Source: Brevibacillus laterosporus DSM 25 (GTDB lineage: Bacteria; Bacillota; Bacilli; Brevibacillales; Brevibacillaceae). From it: a stretch of 64,000 nucleotides of DNA. The notes under the pieces are model-generated. The model was not told the DNA's origin. It worked only from the letters and a program-made list of their open reading frames with translations, and made no database searches. Shown here in pieces: positions 54,218 to 64,000 of the stretch; the first letter of the stretch is position 1, and each line of letters begins with the position of its first letter. Where the stretch lies: positions 5,183,501-5,247,500 of the forward strand of contig NZ_CP017705.1 of the NCBI RefSeq assembly GCF_002706795.1. The letters are read 5' to 3'. Position numbers and translations under genes: made by a program.

Positions 54218-55504
54218 CTAACTAATTATCTTATCCTGCGTAATTCCATTATATACCTTTTGGAGCTTATGTAGCATTTGTAAATCAAGATATTTGTTTT
54301 TGGATATATAAAAATCAAGTATGCTTTCCATACATTGATTAATATCTTGATAAGCATTGATTTTCCCATATGCAGACATGCTGCTAAGGTAACTATCCAA
54401 TCCTTCTTCAAATAATTTAATTAAAATTTGGTAATTCGCTTTATATTGAAAATACAATCCAATTGAATAATATTTATAAGGTGTTTTTGATTCAATTTTC
54501 AAGAAGTTGTCTTCCTGCGCAATTAATTCTGCAATGGAATCAAATTTCCCCATCTCTAAATATAGTTCAAATAATTCATTAACTGCATGAATTTTTGAAC
54601 CCTTGCTGGTGTTTTGTAGACACACAAGTAACAGCGGGATGGCTGTTTCGTATTCCTTTCTTTTCGCCTTTACCATTGCTTGAGTCAATGTAGCTGATTC
54701 ATTGACAAAATGATAATCAAATTCTTTATAGACAGTCAGAAACCTCTCAACTTCATCATAAAACCCTAAAAAATAGAGTGAGTTAATCATTGCTAAATAT
54801 GCTCTAGCTTTTAGCTCTGTATCATTTTTCTCTAATGCAATCCCTGCTTTGCATAGTTCAATACAATCTTTATATTTCTTTATAGCATATGCTTGAAGCC
54901 CCATTCTGAAATATAAAATTATCTTTTCTTCCTCAGATAAAAAATCTACATAATGAATAACTTCTTCGCCAATTTTAAATGACTCCTCCATAGTTTTAAA
55001 ATCTTGTCTTTCAATTAGGTATTTTTGCAGGGACGATTTGGCTATGTACATGGGAATACCGTGTCCTCTTGCATATTTAATAATTGTATTGTATAACGAC
55101 AGTCTAACTTCATTGTTTACAGTTTTATTAGCCAGCCTATGTACATGCTCTAATAGTACATATGTTTCTTCTTTAGAATTTTCAAGGAATTTCGTTGCCA
55201 CCTTAGTCATCAGAGAAGGGTTTGAGACTTCAATGCACAACTGTAATATATCATCCAAGACTTCGATCCGATGTTCTATTTCAACATAGCGTTCGATGAT
55301 CTCTTCATAGGGGATTTCTAAAACATCTGCAATCGGTTTTAATGTCCGAAGCTCTGGGCGTTTCGTTTCTCCAGATTCAATCTTCGATAAGACCCCTTTA
55401 CTAACTCCTGACAGTCTTCCCAATTCTGATAAGCTAATCCCCATCCCTACTCTTTTCCCCTTTATCAGTTCCCCCAATGTTGTGAAAGTTAGACTCACAC
55501 TCAT
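54218..55504 (-). CDS. XRE-TPR transcriptional regulator of the RNPP type
   Basis: A 428-aa protein. Residues about 8-65 form a Cro/C1-type helix-turn-helix (SLSELGRLSGVSKGVLSKIE). The rest is an all-helical array with TPR-like pairs (for example LYFRMGLQAYAIKKYKDCI, LKARAYLAMINSLYFLGFY), as in PlcR, NprR and AimR receptors. It starts at ATG behind GGAAGGGG. The peptide gene follows at once and shares a terminator, so receptor and signal are probably cotranscribed. Its location between phage structural and lysis genes recalls arbitrium systems, but chromosomal RNPP regulators look alike and the regulated genes are unknown. Confidence 0.82.
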   Translation of the reverse strand: MSVSLTFTTLGELIKGKRVGMGISLSELGRLSGVSKGVLSKIESGETKRPELRTLKPIADVLEIPYEEIIERYVEIEHRIEVLDDILQLCIEVSNPSLMTKVATKFLENSKEETYVLLEHVHRLANKTVNNEVRLSLYNTIIKYARGHGIPMYIAKSSLQKYLIERQDFKTMEESFKIGEEVIHYVDFLSEEEKIILYFRMGLQAYAIKKYKDCIELCKAGIALEKNDTELKARAYLAMINSLYFLGFYDEVERFLTVYKEFDYHFVNESATLTQAMVKAKRKEYETAIPLLLVCLQNTSKGSKIHAVNELFELYLEMGKFDSIAELIAQEDNFLKIESKTPYKYYSIGLYFQYKANYQILIKLFEEGLDSYLSSMSAYGKINAYQDINQCMESILDFYISKNKYLDLQMLHKLQKVYNGITQDKIIS

Positions 55505-55564
55505 GTTAATCCCCTTCCATAATTTATAAATAATATCATTGCATCCTTTATTAGTCTTAACTTA

Positions 55565-55593
55565 ATTCTAACTTTATTGTATTTTTTTGTAAA
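55565..55593 (-). promoter_or_regulatory. Candidate promoter of the XRE-TPR regulator
   Basis: TTTACA (55593-55588) and TAGAAT (55570-55565) lie 17 nt apart on the minus strand, about 60 nt upstream of the regulator start. Confidence 0.5.
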
Positions 55594-55764
55594 TAACAAT
55601 AAAAATTATTGGATTAAATAATTTTATTTATTTTTTAAAACAAGAAAGGTGATCTTCAAATTTTAAATTCAAAACCAAGTAAATCCATTCCTATTCGTTG
55701 GAAAGGGGGTTAGTCAATTTATGCTCATTCGACAAACGACTCTATGTTGAAAGGAACTGCTACC

Positions 55765-56151
55765 ATGTCCAGTAATCAAGTTTTAGAAGTGAAAATTGAG
55801 AATTTACACAGAGAACTTAACTCTTTCAAAGAAGAGACAAAAGAAGATATTCGAGATATTAATTTAAGCATTAAACAAAGTGAGAAACTTTTTAATGATG
55901 CTATTGTGACCATGACCGAAAACATTACCAAACTAACTACTATTGCTGACCAGCAACGTGAAGAGATGCGACAACAACGTGAGGAAATTAGGTTAATTCG
56001 AGAATCTAAATCTTCTGAGACAAAAATCTCTCAAGGCAATGATGAAAAAAAATGGTATCAAGAAACCACTAATAAATTGATTATGCTAATTGGTTTAATC
56101 CTCTGTGTATTACTCGGTTTGAATGCATCTGCTGTTAATTTTTTGAAATAA
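55765..56151 (+). CDS. XhlA-like phage lysis accessory protein
   Basis: A 128-aa protein with a long coiled-coil rich in Glu, Arg and Gln (EEMRQQREEIRLIRE) and one C-terminal membrane span (LIMLIGLILCVLLGL). This fits the haemolysin XhlA family that precedes endolysin genes in Bacillus prophages such as PBSX. ATG at 55765 is preferred: AAAGGA lies 9 nt upstream, whereas the ATG at 55744 lies upstream of it. The endolysin start follows 16 nt after its stop. Confidence 0.7.
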   Translation: MSSNQVLEVKIENLHRELNSFKEETKEDIRDINLSIKQSEKLFNDAIVTMTENITKLTTIADQQREEMRQQREEIRLIRESKSSETKISQGNDEKKWYQETTNKLIMLIGLILCVLLGLNASAVNFLK

Positions 56152-56167
56152 CTGGAGGCGATTATAT

Positions 56168-56944
56168 TTGAAAATGATTGAAAAACTACTTACCCCTAAC
56201 GACTACGCCAGACCTCGTTTAAAAGTAAAAACGATCAAAGGAATTGTCATACACTGGGTAGCTGCACCCATGCAAAAGGCAATTAATACATGGGGATTTT
56301 TTGAGATTCGTAAATTTGGAAAAACAAACTATGGATCAGCTCACTACATTATAGATTTAAATGGTGATATTTTAAGATGCGTTCCTGAAAATGAAATGGC
56401 TTATCACGTAGGTTCAACTACATACACTACTTCTGCTTTGAAACGTTTAAGTACATATCCTAACAACTGCACGATTGGCACTGAATGTAATCATATAGAT
56501 ATGGGTGGGAAGATGACTTCTAAAACTTATCAATCTCTTTTAGATTTCTGTGTACAGCTATTAAAGCGATATAACCTAACTGAAAATGATCTTTGGCTAC
56601 ATAAGGAAGTTGTTGGCTGGAAGGATTGTCACCGATGGTTTGTAAATAATCCTGATGAGTGGGCTTTGTTTAAAGAGAAAGTTGGACAAGAATTACACGG
56701 TGACACTTCTAAAAATACAGAAAATATTACAAAAGAAAAGGTGGTATATATCATGTCAAAATATTTTAAAGACATTCCTGAAAAGATGAAATGGGTTTCT
56801 GATCCGGCAGATCGTTTGTATGAGAAAGGCATTGTACTTGGAGATGAGAAAGGCAATTTACATCCAGATAAGCCAGCAACTCGTGCTGAGGTAATCTCTT
56901 TTATTGATCGAGCAGTTGAATATGTTCTGAAAGAAGTTAAATAA
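56168..56944 (+). CDS. Phage endolysin: N-acetylmuramoyl-L-alanine amidase with SLH domain
   Basis: A 258-aa protein starting at TTG, 9 nt after GGAGG. Residues about 15-175 form a type 2 amidase domain: VIHWVAA (first zinc His), GSAHYIIDLNGDI and the distal site LHKEVVGWKDCHRWF. A linker follows, then a single S-layer homology repeat (FKDIPEKMKWVSDPADRLY to PATRAEVISFIDRA) instead of the LysM or SH3 domain common in Bacillus phage lysins. The SLH domain should target secondary cell-wall polymer. It is the second gene of the lysis cassette. Confidence 0.88.
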   Translation: MKMIEKLLTPNDYARPRLKVKTIKGIVIHWVAAPMQKAINTWGFFEIRKFGKTNYGSAHYIIDLNGDILRCVPENEMAYHVGSTTYTTSALKRLSTYPNNCTIGTECNHIDMGGKMTSKTYQSLLDFCVQLLKRYNLTENDLWLHKEVVGWKDCHRWFVNNPDEWALFKEKVGQELHGDTSKNTENITKEKVVYIMSKYFKDIPEKMKWVSDPADRLYEKGIVLGDEKGNLHPDKPATRAEVISFIDRAVEYVLKEVK

Positions 56945-56970
56945 GAAAGCAAAAATGTAAAAAGAAGTAT

Positions 56971-57258
56971 GATAAAATAAGTATTTTATTAGGTCAAATC
57001 ATACTAGATGTAGCTCATCTTCTACTGTTAGCAGTAGGAACATGGGCTATTTTTTATTTAGTTAAGTTTCTCAAAGGTAAAATCAAAAAAGAGCATGCAC
57101 TACGTGCTGTGCAATACGTAGAGCAAGCCTTTGTTCATTTAAAAGGTTCTCGCTAGTATGGATCGAAAAAAATTAAAGTAACCGATGAGGAAGTTAAAGG
57201 ATTGATTGAATCTACTCTTCATGAATGGAAAAATGAATTGAACAAACAAATGAAGTAA
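56971..57258 (+). pseudogene. LLH-type phage holin, start lost and amber-interrupted
   Basis: One frame reads from DKISILLGQIILDVAHLLLL through a membrane span (LLAVGTWAIFYLVKFL), HALRAVQYVEQAFVHLKGSR, a TAG at 57154, then KIKVTDEEVKGLIESTL and a stop at 57256. The order of span, VEQ helix and liE helix fits the LLH holin family. No start codon is in frame upstream. The loss of holin suggests the prophage is defective. Confidence 0.65.
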
Positions 57259-57265
57259 AATAGTT

Positions 57266-57302
57266 ATCCCCTTCTGGCTATATTTGCTGGAAGGGGATTT
57301 CT
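57266..57302 (+). terminator. Terminator of the lysis cassette
   Basis: ATCCCCTTC (57266-57274) pairs with GAAGGGGAT (57290-57298), followed by TTTCTTTGTTT. Confidence 0.8.
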
Positions 57303-57324
57303 TTGTTTATATGGGAGTCACTAC

Positions 57325-57855
57325 CTTATCCAAAGCTTCATGATTCAAACTGGTGATCCAACTAGTCGGGGCGATAACAATACCGTAGCAGATCCAACAG
57401 AACGGCCGATTCAAGTAGGGGAATTACTACTAATCGATGCTGGGGTTTTTGTGAGTAGATATGTCTCTGATCTGACAAGAACGTTTGCTGTTGGAAAAAT
57501 AAATCATGTACTTGAAGATATGTATGAGAGCGTCCTACAGGCTAATCTTCGGGCCATTGAAACTGTTCGTCCCCATACGCCTATCGCTAGTGTTGATCTA
57601 GCAGCCCGTGACATCATTGAAAACAAAGGATATGGAGAATATTTTATTAATCGTGTAGGCCATGGTATTGGCTTAGAAATTCATGAATATCCCTCAGTTC
57701 ACAGTAAAGCGCAGGGCGACCTTCAGGAGGGGATGGTTTTTACTATCGAACCAGGAATCTATAATCCACGCATAGGTGGGGTTCGTATTGAGGATGATGT
57801 ACTAGTGACAGAAAACGGAGTCGAAGTATTAACTACCTTCCCTAAGGGCTGCTAA
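57325..57855 (+). pseudogene. C-terminal fragment of an M24 (Xaa-Pro) peptidase
   Basis: About 175 codons match the catalytic pita-bread domain of PepQ-like peptidases. The metal ligands are present: Asp in LLIDAG, Asp in SDLTRT, His in GHGIGLE, Glu in TIEPGI and Glu in RIEDD. The N-terminal creatinase-like domain and the front of the catalytic domain are missing, and no ribosome site precedes the first ATG (57340). It directly follows the phage lysis terminator, so it may mark a deletion or integration boundary. Confidence 0.75.
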
Positions 57856-57956
57856 CCCTTCATTGTTAGGGGAAATACAAATTAGAGGCCCAGCTTTATC
57901 ATCCTTTATTCTAAAAAGCGAATACAATGAAAGGATTAATGTTTTTAGCACCAAAT

Positions 57957-58004
57957 AAAAAAGGATAGAGCCTAGCATTCATCTGCTCGCCCTACCCTTT
58001 TTTT
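57957..58004 (-). terminator. Terminator of sucCD
   Basis: AAAAAAGGATAGAGC pairs imperfectly with GCCCTACCCTTTTTT. On the minus strand a T-run follows. It lies 32 bp after sucD. Confidence 0.7.
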
Positions 58005-58035
58005 AACTCTAATCTACCAGCTTAGCTTGGTATGA

Positions 58036-58938
58036 TTAGTGAGTTTTGCACTTGTCATACAGGCCTTTTTCTTTTAATACGGAAATTAATAGCTCACCCA
58101 TTACTGCTGGAGTCTCTGCTACTTTAATGCCGCACTCGTTCATTACACGGATTTTTTCATCTGCTGTCCCTTTACCACCAGAGATGATAGCACCAGCATG
58201 TCCCATGCGTTTTCCTGGAGGCGCTGTACGTCCACCGATGAAGCCTACTACTGGTTTCGTTGCATGCTCTTTTACCCAAAGAGCCGCTTCCTCTTCAGCT
58301 GTACCACCGATTTCACCGATCATAATGATCGCATACGTTTCAGGGTCTTCATTAAATGCCTGTAGCACATCAATAAAGTTAGTTCCATTTACCGGGTCTC
58401 CACCAATCCCAACTGCTGTTGATTGGCCGATACCTTCAACTGTTAATTGGTGTACTGCTTCATAAGTTAAGGTACCAGAGCGGGAAACAATTCCTACATG
58501 GCCTTTTTTATGAATGTAACCAGGCATGATACCGATTTTGCACTCATCTGGTGTAATAACCCCAGGGCAGTTTGGACCTACTAGGCGAGTCTTCTTGCCT
58601 TCCATGTAGCGTTTTACTTTTACCATATCAAGAACTGGGATATGCTCGGTGATGCAAATAACCAAATCTAGCTCAGCGTCAACCGCTTCTAGGATCGCAT
58701 CTGCTGCAAAGCGAGCTGGTACATAAATAACGGAAGCCGTTGCACCAGTGCTCTCAACTGCTTCTGACAAGGTGTTGAATACTGGCACGCCTTCTACCTC
58801 TGTACCACCTTTACCAGGAGTTACTCCACCTACGATTTTTGTGCCATATTCCAACATTTGTTTTGTATGGAACAAAGCTGTTGAACCCGTAATACCTTGG
58901 ACAATTACCTTTGTATCTTTATTAATAAATACGCTCAC
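58036..58938 (-). CDS. sucD: Succinyl-CoA synthetase alpha subunit
   Basis: A 300-aa protein starting at GTG behind GGGGG. It has the CoA-binding Rossmann part ([16 protein letters not shown]) and the phosphohistidine loop [10 protein letters not shown]. With SucC it forms the TCA cycle enzyme converting succinyl-CoA to succinate with nucleotide triphosphate formation. Normal family length; it follows sucC by 20 bp. Confidence 0.97.
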   Translation of the reverse strand: MSVFINKDTKVIVQGITGSTALFHTKQMLEYGTKIVGGVTPGKGGTEVEGVPVFNTLSEAVESTGATASVIYVPARFAADAILEAVDAELDLVICITEHIPVLDMVKVKRYMEGKKTRLVGPNCPGVITPDECKIGIMPGYIHKKGHVGIVSRSGTLTYEAVHQLTVEGIGQSTAVGIGGDPVNGTNFIDVLQAFNEDPETYAIIMIGEIGGTAEEEAALWVKEHATKPVVGFIGGRTAPPGKRMGHAGAIISGGKGTADEKIRVMNECGIKVAETPAVMGELLISVLKEKGLYDKCKTH

Positions 58939-58958
58939 TTATTTTTTCCCCCTAACCA

Positions 58959-60119
58959 TTAACCCACGAGTGATACAATCTTTTGAGCGCCGTCTGCCAT
59001 CGAGTCAGCAGAGGTAATGTTTAAACCAGAGTCTGTTAGAATCTGTTTGCCCAAATCAACATTTGTACCTTCAAGACGAACAACCAATGGTACTTCAAGG
59101 CTTAATTGTTTCGCTGCCTCAACTACACCAGTAGCAATAATGTCGCACTTCATAATTCCACCAAAGATATTAACGAAAATTCCTTTTACATTTTTATCAG
59201 ACAAAATGATTTTAAAGGCTTCCGTTACTTTCTCAGCAGTAGCACCGCCCCCTACATCTAGGAAGTTGGCAGGGTCTCCACCAAAGTGTTTGATAATATC
59301 CATTGTAGCCATTGCTAGACCTGCGCCATTTACCATGCAACCGATGTTACCATCTAGGGAAATGTAGCTTAAATCATATCTAGATGCTTCAATCTCTTTT
59401 GGATCTTCTTCTTCCAAATCTCTGTATTCCATAATGTCTTTATGGCGGTATAATGCATTGGAATCAAAATTCAGTTTTGCATCCAATGCCATTACGTTCC
59501 CATCGCCTGTTACGACTAGCGGATTGATTTCAGCGATTGAGCAATCTTTCTCAACAAAAGCAGTGTACAAAGCTGTCATAAACGCTGCGGCTTTATTGAT
59601 AAGCTCTGTAGGAATATTGATGTTAAATGCTAAGCGTCTAGCTTGGAATGGCGTTAAGCCAACTACCGGGTCAATATATTCCTTAAAGATTTTTTCAGGT
59701 GTTGCAGCTGCTACCTCTTCGATCTCAGTGCCGCCTTCCTCGGAGCCCATCAATACCACGCGGGAAGTAGCTCTATCTAAAACTAGACCTAAATAATATT
59801 CTTTTTTAATATCGCAACCTTCTTCAATTAAAAGGCGTTTTACTTCTTTACCTTCTGGACCAGTTTGATGAGTTACCAACGTTTTGCCCAGAATTTCGCT
59901 TGCGTATGCTTTTACTTCATCTAGCGACTTAGCTACTTTTACACCACCAGCTTTACCACGTCCACCTGCGTGGATTTGAGCTTTTACAACGCATACTTTC
60001 GTACCTAGTTCTTTTGCTGCTTCTACGGCCTCTTCAACAGTGAAAGCTACTTTCCCGTTTGGAACAGCAACCCCATATTGTCGCAGAACCTCTTTTCCTT
60101 GATACTCATGAATGTTCAT
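58959..60119 (-). CDS. sucC: Succinyl-CoA synthetase beta subunit
   Basis: A 386-aa ATP-grasp protein. It begins [17 protein letters not shown], has the [15 protein letters not shown] nucleotide-binding stretch and [10 protein letters not shown] near the C-terminus. It starts at ATG 8 nt after GGAGGA. It is the first gene of the sucCD unit, separated from odhAB by a terminator. Confidence 0.97.
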   Translation of the reverse strand: MNIHEYQGKEVLRQYGVAVPNGKVAFTVEEAVEAAKELGTKVCVVKAQIHAGGRGKAGGVKVAKSLDEVKAYASEILGKTLVTHQTGPEGKEVKRLLIEEGCDIKKEYYLGLVLDRATSRVVLMGSEEGGTEIEEVAAATPEKIFKEYIDPVVGLTPFQARRLAFNINIPTELINKAAAFMTALYTAFVEKDCSIAEINPLVVTGDGNVMALDAKLNFDSNALYRHKDIMEYRDLEEEDPKEIEASRYDLSYISLDGNIGCMVNGAGLAMATMDIIKHFGGDPANFLDVGGGATAEKVTEAFKIILSDKNVKGIFVNIFGGIMKCDIIATGVVEAAKQLSLEVPLVVRLEGTNVDLGKQILTDSGLNITSADSMADGAQKIVSLVG

Positions 60120-60181
60120 CGATTATCCTCCTGTTACCTGGTAGGAACCATTGTAATTCAACTATCTTGTACTACTTTTAT

Positions 60182-60242
60182 AAAAAGGTCTGCCCCTCCC
60201 TCCTACTTGCTTCACCGCGCTCAGGCAAAGAAGAGGCAGACC
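60182..60242 (-). terminator. Terminator between odhB and sucC
   Basis: GGTCTGCCCCT (60187-60197) pairs with AGAGGCAGACC (60232-60242) with one extra base. On the minus strand it is followed by TTTTTATAAAA. It suggests odhAB and sucCD are separate units or are linked only by read-through. Confidence 0.8.
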
Positions 60243-60259
60243 GTATTCATACGTGAATA

Positions 60260-61501
60260 TTAGCCTTCTAGCAATAGAGATTCTGGGTCTTCCAATAGGT
60301 TTTTCACTGTTACTAAGAATCCTACTGCTTCCCGACCGTCAACGATTCTGTGGTCGTAGGAAAGCGCGATATACATCATCGGTCTGTTTTCCATACGTTC
60401 TTGATCAATCGCTACTGGACGAGTCTGGATTGTATGCATACCCAGTATACCTACCTGTGGAGCATTTAGAATTGGTGTGGACAATAGAGAGCCGAATACG
60501 CCACCGTTTGTGATAGTGAACGTTCCACCTTGCAAGTCAGACAAAGCTAGCTTGTTGTCTCTTGCTTTTACAGCTAAATCACCAATTCCTTTTTCAATTT
60601 CAGCAAAGCTCATGCGATCTGCATCGCGAACAACTGGAACAACCAAGCCTTCTGGTGCAGATACAGCAATACCGATATCATAGAACTTCTTCAATACGAT
60701 TTCATCGCCTTGAATTTCAGCATTTAGGAGCGGGAATTTTTTCAACGCACCAATAACTGCTTTCGTAAAGAAGGACATAAAGCCAAGCTTTACATTATTT
60801 TTCTTCTCAAACGCATCCTTACGTTTGTTACGTAGAGCCATAATCGCTGTCATATCTACTTCGTTAAAAGTAGTTAGCATCGCTGCTGATTGTTGTACCT
60901 CTACTAAGCGTTTTGCGATCGTCTGACGGCGGCGAGACATTCTTTGACGCTCAACTGGTTTAGCAGGGTTAACCTCTTCAGCTTGTGGCGCCGCTTTTGG
61001 AGCAGGAGCCGCTTGTTTTGGTGTAGCTACTTGCTGGCTTGGATCAAAAGTAGAAACATCATGTTTGCGAACGCGACCTAACGGATCCATTGTAGTAATT
61101 TCATTTAGGTCAATTCCGCGTTCTCTAGCATGCTTTCTAGCCGCTGGAGAAGCTACTACAGACTGCTTACTTTCTTCCTCTTGAGTAGCTGGTTGTGCTT
61201 TTACTTCTGGTGCAGGTTGTGAAGTTGGCGCAGGTTTGCTTTCCGCTTTTGGTGTTGATGCTGCTCCAGCTTCATCAATAACTGCAATGGTTTCACCCAC
61301 TTTAACGGTGTCACCCTCTTCTTTTAATACTTGCGTTAACACACCTTCATTTTCAGCGATAATTTCTACGTTTACTTTATCGGTTTCCAATTCAAGTAGG
61401 ATTTCCCCCATGGCTACTGCCTCACCTTGCTGTTTAAGCCACTTACCTACTGTTCCCTCTGAAATGGATTCTGCTAATTCTGGTACTTTTACCTCTGCCA
61501 T
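60260..61501 (-). CDS. odhB: 2-oxoglutarate dehydrogenase E2, dihydrolipoamide succinyltransferase
   Basis: A 413-aa protein. The lipoyl domain (about 1-77) has lipoyl-lysine context [10 protein letters not shown]. An Ala/Pro/Gln-rich linker, the E3-binding domain ([15 protein letters not shown]) and the catalytic domain ending [13 protein letters not shown] (His and Asp of the active site) follow. The ATG at 61501 gives the canonical [16 protein letters not shown]; a GTG at 61510 overlapping the odhA stop by 1 nt is possible. It is coupled to odhA. Confidence 0.95.
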   Translation of the reverse strand: MAEVKVPELAESISEGTVGKWLKQQGEAVAMGEILLELETDKVNVEIIAENEGVLTQVLKEEGDTVKVGETIAVIDEAGAASTPKAESKPAPTSQPAPEVKAQPATQEEESKQSVVASPAARKHARERGIDLNEITTMDPLGRVRKHDVSTFDPSQQVATPKQAAPAPKAAPQAEEVNPAKPVERQRMSRRRQTIAKRLVEVQQSAAMLTTFNEVDMTAIMALRNKRKDAFEKKNNVKLGFMSFFTKAVIGALKKFPLLNAEIQGDEIVLKKFYDIGIAVSAPEGLVVPVVRDADRMSFAEIEKGIGDLAVKARDNKLALSDLQGGTFTITNGGVFGSLLSTPILNAPQVGILGMHTIQTRPVAIDQERMENRPMMYIALSYDHRIVDGREAVGFLVTVKNLLEDPESLLLEG

Positions 61502-61506
61502 CTCTA

Positions 61507-64000
61507 TCACACCCTTACCAAGTTTCTAGTAACACTTTGTGCAAGAATACGTTGTTGTTCTTTTTTGTGAGCAACTGGATCTCCTTCCGACGGACTAGAG
61601 CGTCTCATACGTCCGTTGTAGGATACATTTACTCCTTTTGGTGCTAGTGCTTTTAAACGTGGTTCTACAAAAGTCCATGCTCCCATGTTTCTTGGTTCTT
61701 CCTGCGTCCAAATAATTTCACGCAGGTTTTTGTATTTGCCGATTAGCACGTTGATTTTTTCTGTCGGGAACGGGTATAGTTCCTCAACTCGAACAATTTG
61801 CAACCAATCAAATTTTCCGACGTCCGCTACTTGGTCGGACAAATCAACAGCCATTCTTCCTGTGCAGAATACTAAGCGCTCTACTGCTTCAGGTTTTTGT
61901 CCTAAACCTGGCTGCTCAATAACCGTTGCAAACTCCCCTTTAGTAAATTCATCAATAGATGATCCCGCAGAAGGATTACGTAGCAAGCTCTTCGGTGACA
62001 TAATCACCAATGGTCTTACTTCGTCTTTGTTTAACATGGCAGCCTGTCTTCTTAAAATATGGAAATACTGAGCAGAAGAAGAAAGATTAGCTACTGTCCA
62101 GTTGTTTTCCGCAGAAAGCTGTAAGAAACGTTCAAGTCTCGCACTGGAGTGCTCTGGTCCCTGACCTTCATATCCATGTGGCAGTAGCATCACAAGACCT
62201 GATTTCTGACCCCATTTTGCACGACCAGCTGAAATATATTGGTCAAATATTACTTGAGCCGTGTTTGCAAAATCCCCGAATTGTGCTTCCCACAGTACAA
62301 GCGTTTCTGGAGCAAAAACATTATAGCCATATTCAAATCCGAGTACGGCGTATTCAGACAATGGACTGTTGCGCACCTCAAAAGAAGCTTTCGCAGATGG
62401 CAAACCATGCAATGGAGAATACGTTTCGCCCGTCTGAGAATCATGTAATACTATGTTGCGGTGAGAGAACGTACCACGTTCAGAATCCTGACCGCTTAGA
62501 CGAATAGGTGTTCCGTCTCCTAATATAGTGGAGAATGCTAGAGCTTCTGCATGTGCCCAATCAATCTTCCCGTTATCCGTGAAGACTTGCTGACGGCGGG
62601 ATAAGATTTTTTCTAGTTTATCAAAGACATGGAATCCCTCAGGCCATTTTAATAAATCCGCGTTAATCTCTACTAATTTTTTCAAATCAACAGAGGTTTT
62701 TACGTTTGGATAACCAATTTTGACCGCATCTGGTAGATCAGGAATAAATCCAGAGTCGTCATGTGCTTTGTTTACTTTCTCATAAGCTTTCATAAATGTC
62801 TGTTTGACAGCTTCTTCTATCGCGTCTACTTGCTCTTTGGACAGTTCATTTCTTTCGATCAAACGATCTTTGTAAATTTGAGTTATCGTTGGATGTTTCC
62901 GAACCACGATGTAGGTCATCGGGTTTGTTGCCATTGGTTCATCCATTTCGTTATGTCCAAGACGTCTGTAGCCGATCAGGTCAATCAGTACATCCTTGTA
63001 AAATTTGCTACGATATTGGAAGGCTAATTTTGCGGCAGCTATGCATGCTTCAGGATCATCCGCATTCACATGAATGATTGGAATCCCGTACCCTTTGGCA
63101 ATATCACTCGCATATCGAGTGGATCTCGAGTCTTCGCTTTCCGTGGTGAAACCCACACGGTTGTTAGCGATGATGTGTACTGTTCCGCCCGTTTTATAGC
63201 CCTTGATGCCAGAGTAGTTAAGAGTTTCAGCAACTACACCTTGTCCTGGGAATGCAGCATCACCGTGAACAAGGATAGAAATAGCTTTGTTTACATCTTG
63301 TCTTGGATAGCCTGCTTGAGAGCGATCATCTTGAGCAGCTCTCGTATAGCCTTCTACGATAGACCCTGATACTTCCAAGTGACTTGGATTGTGCGCCATT
63401 GTGATGCGTGTTGTCTTGTCGCCATTCTTAATTTCTTTAACCGCCCCAAAGTGATACTTTACATCACCTGTCCAGCCGACATTAGCTTCCTGGGCCTTGT
63501 CCAACTTTTCTTTTGGTGAATGCTGGAATTGACTAAAAATATCTTCGTAAGGTTTGCCCAGTACGTGAGTTAATACATTTAAACGCCCGCGATGCGCCAT
63601 AGAGATGGTTACATCATTTGTTCCCGCTTGAACAGAGTGATCCACAATCTCATCAATAACAGGAACTAGGACATCCAAACCTTCTACGGAGAAGCGTTTT
63701 GCTCCTACAAATTGCTTGTGTAGAAATTTTTCAAAACCTTCTACCTCGTTCAATCTTTTTAAAAGATCAGTCTTTTTCTGCAAAGAGAGTTCCTTAGTTA
63801 CTTCGCCAGACTCAATCATGCTTTGAATCCATGCTTTTTCTTCTGCCTCATCCACATGTTGAAATTCAAAGGCAATATTGCTTGTGTACGTCTCTTTTAA
63901 ATACTGGATCGCTTCCCATCCATTCGCGAAACGACCCGGCTGTTGGTTGCAAATGAACTCAGCTGGAATATCTCGAAGATCAGCCTCGGTCAAACCATAT
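61507..64000 (-). CDS. odhA: 2-oxoglutarate dehydrogenase E1, 5' end beyond the window
   Basis: The frame is open at the right edge (YGLTEADLR...). The visible 831 residues are the C-terminal bulk of a thiamine-diphosphate E1 of about 940 residues. Family stretches include [49 protein letters not shown] and [10 protein letters not shown]. It decarboxylates 2-oxoglutarate and passes succinyl to the E2 lipoyl arm. Confidence 0.97.
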   Translation of the reverse strand, partial: YGLTEADLRDIPAEFICNQQPGRFANGWEAIQYLKETYTSNIAFEFQHVDEAEEKAWIQSMIESGEVTKELSLQKKTDLLKRLNEVEGFEKFLHKQFVGAKRFSVEGLDVLVPVIDEIVDHSVQAGTNDVTISMAHRGRLNVLTHVLGKPYEDIFSQFQHSPKEKLDKAQEANVGWTGDVKYHFGAVKEIKNGDKTTRITMAHNPSHLEVSGSIVEGYTRAAQDDRSQAGYPRQDVNKAISILVHGDAAFPGQGVVAETLNYSGIKGYKTGGTVHIIANNRVGFTTESEDSRSTRYASDIAKGYGIPIIHVNADDPEACIAAAKLAFQYRSKFYKDVLIDLIGYRRLGHNEMDEPMATNPMTYIVVRKHPTITQIYKDRLIERNELSKEQVDAIEEAVKQTFMKAYEKVNKAHDDSGFIPDLPDAVKIGYPNVKTSVDLKKLVEINADLLKWPEGFHVFDKLEKILSRRQQVFTDNGKIDWAHAEALAFSTILGDGTPIRLSGQDSERGTFSHRNIVLHDSQTGETYSPLHGLPSAKASFEVRNSPLSEYAVLGFEYGYNVFAPETLVLWEAQFGDFANTAQVIFDQYISAGRAKWGQKSGLVMLLPHGYEGQGPEHSSARLERFLQLSAENNWTVANLSSSAQYFHILRRQAAMLNKDEVRPLVIMSPKSLLRNPSAGSSIDEFTKGEFATVIEQPGLGQKPEAVERLVFCTGRMAVDLSDQVADVGKFDWLQIVRVEELYPFPTEKINVLIGKYKNLREIIWTQEEPRNMGAWTFVEPRLKALAPKGVNVSYNGRMRRSSPSEGDPVAHKKEQQRILAQSVTRNLVRV

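Noticed and set aside
54076-55504. Firm call of an arbitrium (AimR-AimP) system
   Set aside because: The neighbourhood is a broken prophage without integrase or aimX, and PlcR/NprR-type pairs have the same layout.
43763-57302. Shared repeat family: TGGAAGGGGAT in the pabA and lysis-cassette terminators
   Set aside because: Only the stem core is alike; loops and flanks differ, so chance similarity of terminators is enough.
58046-58465. A 139-codon plus-strand ORF opposite sucD
   Set aside because: sucD is certain here; the antisense frame is only open by codon bias.
61685-62507. Plus-strand ORFs of 128 and 109 codons opposite odhA
   Set aside because: odhA is highly conserved in this stretch, and neither ORF has supporting features.
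1-64000. tRNA, rRNA or CRISPR arrays
   Set aside because: I saw no cloverleaf-like cluster, rRNA core sequence or regularly spaced identical repeats.

Overview
The window looks like a low-GC, spore-forming Firmicute of the Brevibacillus type, most likely near B. laterosporus. The evidence is an AT-rich Bacillales-style TCA block (odhA-odhB-sucC-sucD), frequent TTG and GTG starts behind strong AGGAGG sites, a Spo0E-type phosphatase, a CgeB-like spore protein, and very large NRPS/trans-AT PKS genes. The species call is inference.

Region 1 (1-36064, minus strand) is a hybrid trans-AT PKS/NRPS cluster that runs off the left edge. In transcription order it reads: sbnA-like; free-standing acyltransferase; NRPS C-A-PCP-halfC; KS-DH-KR-ACP-C*; EctB-like aminotransferase; sbnB-like; NRPS halfC-halfC-A-PCP-C-A-PCP-C; NRPS C-A-PCP-C-A(MT)-PCP-halfC; and KS-ACP-AMT-C-A... 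(incomplete). SbnA plus SbnB should supply L-2,3-diaminopropionate, and the EctB-like enzyme should supply 2,4-diaminobutyrate. The AMT domain should install a beta-amino group on a polyketide intermediate. No thioesterase, exporter or resistance gene lies in the window, so the end of the cluster is to the left. I could not match it to a named compound. Three features stand out: C-terminal half-condensation domains on exactly the two NRPS proteins that precede a KS protein, a methyltransferase inserted between motifs a2 and a3 of an adenylation domain, and two tandem half-C domains opening another NRPS.

Region 2 (36591-43021, minus) is a tight operon: TetR regulator, acyl-CoA ligase, MaoC hydratase, KAS III-like enzyme with a Cys-His-His active site, exported 12-repeat NHL protein, and FabG-like reductase. 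Several starts overlap or almost touch the preceding stop. Its relation to the megasynthase cluster is open.

Region 3 (43140-46314) has a truncated-looking ORF and a divergent pabA/pabB pair for 4-amino-4-deoxychorismate.

Region 4 (46315-57855) is a decayed accessory and prophage zone. It holds a DinB pseudogene, other gene fossils, a CgeB-like gene, broken phage structural genes with beta-strand repeats, and a lysis cassette (XhlA-like protein, SLH-tagged amidase, broken LLH-type holin). Between the phage blocks lies an intact XRE-TPR regulator with a 41-aa exported prepropeptide directly downstream. This looks like an uncharacterised RNPP-type peptide signalling pair. A Spo0E-like gene and a secreted-protein gene follow.

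Region 5 (57957-64000, minus) is conserved core metabolism: odhA (cut by the right edge)-odhB, a terminator, then sucC-sucD and a terminator.
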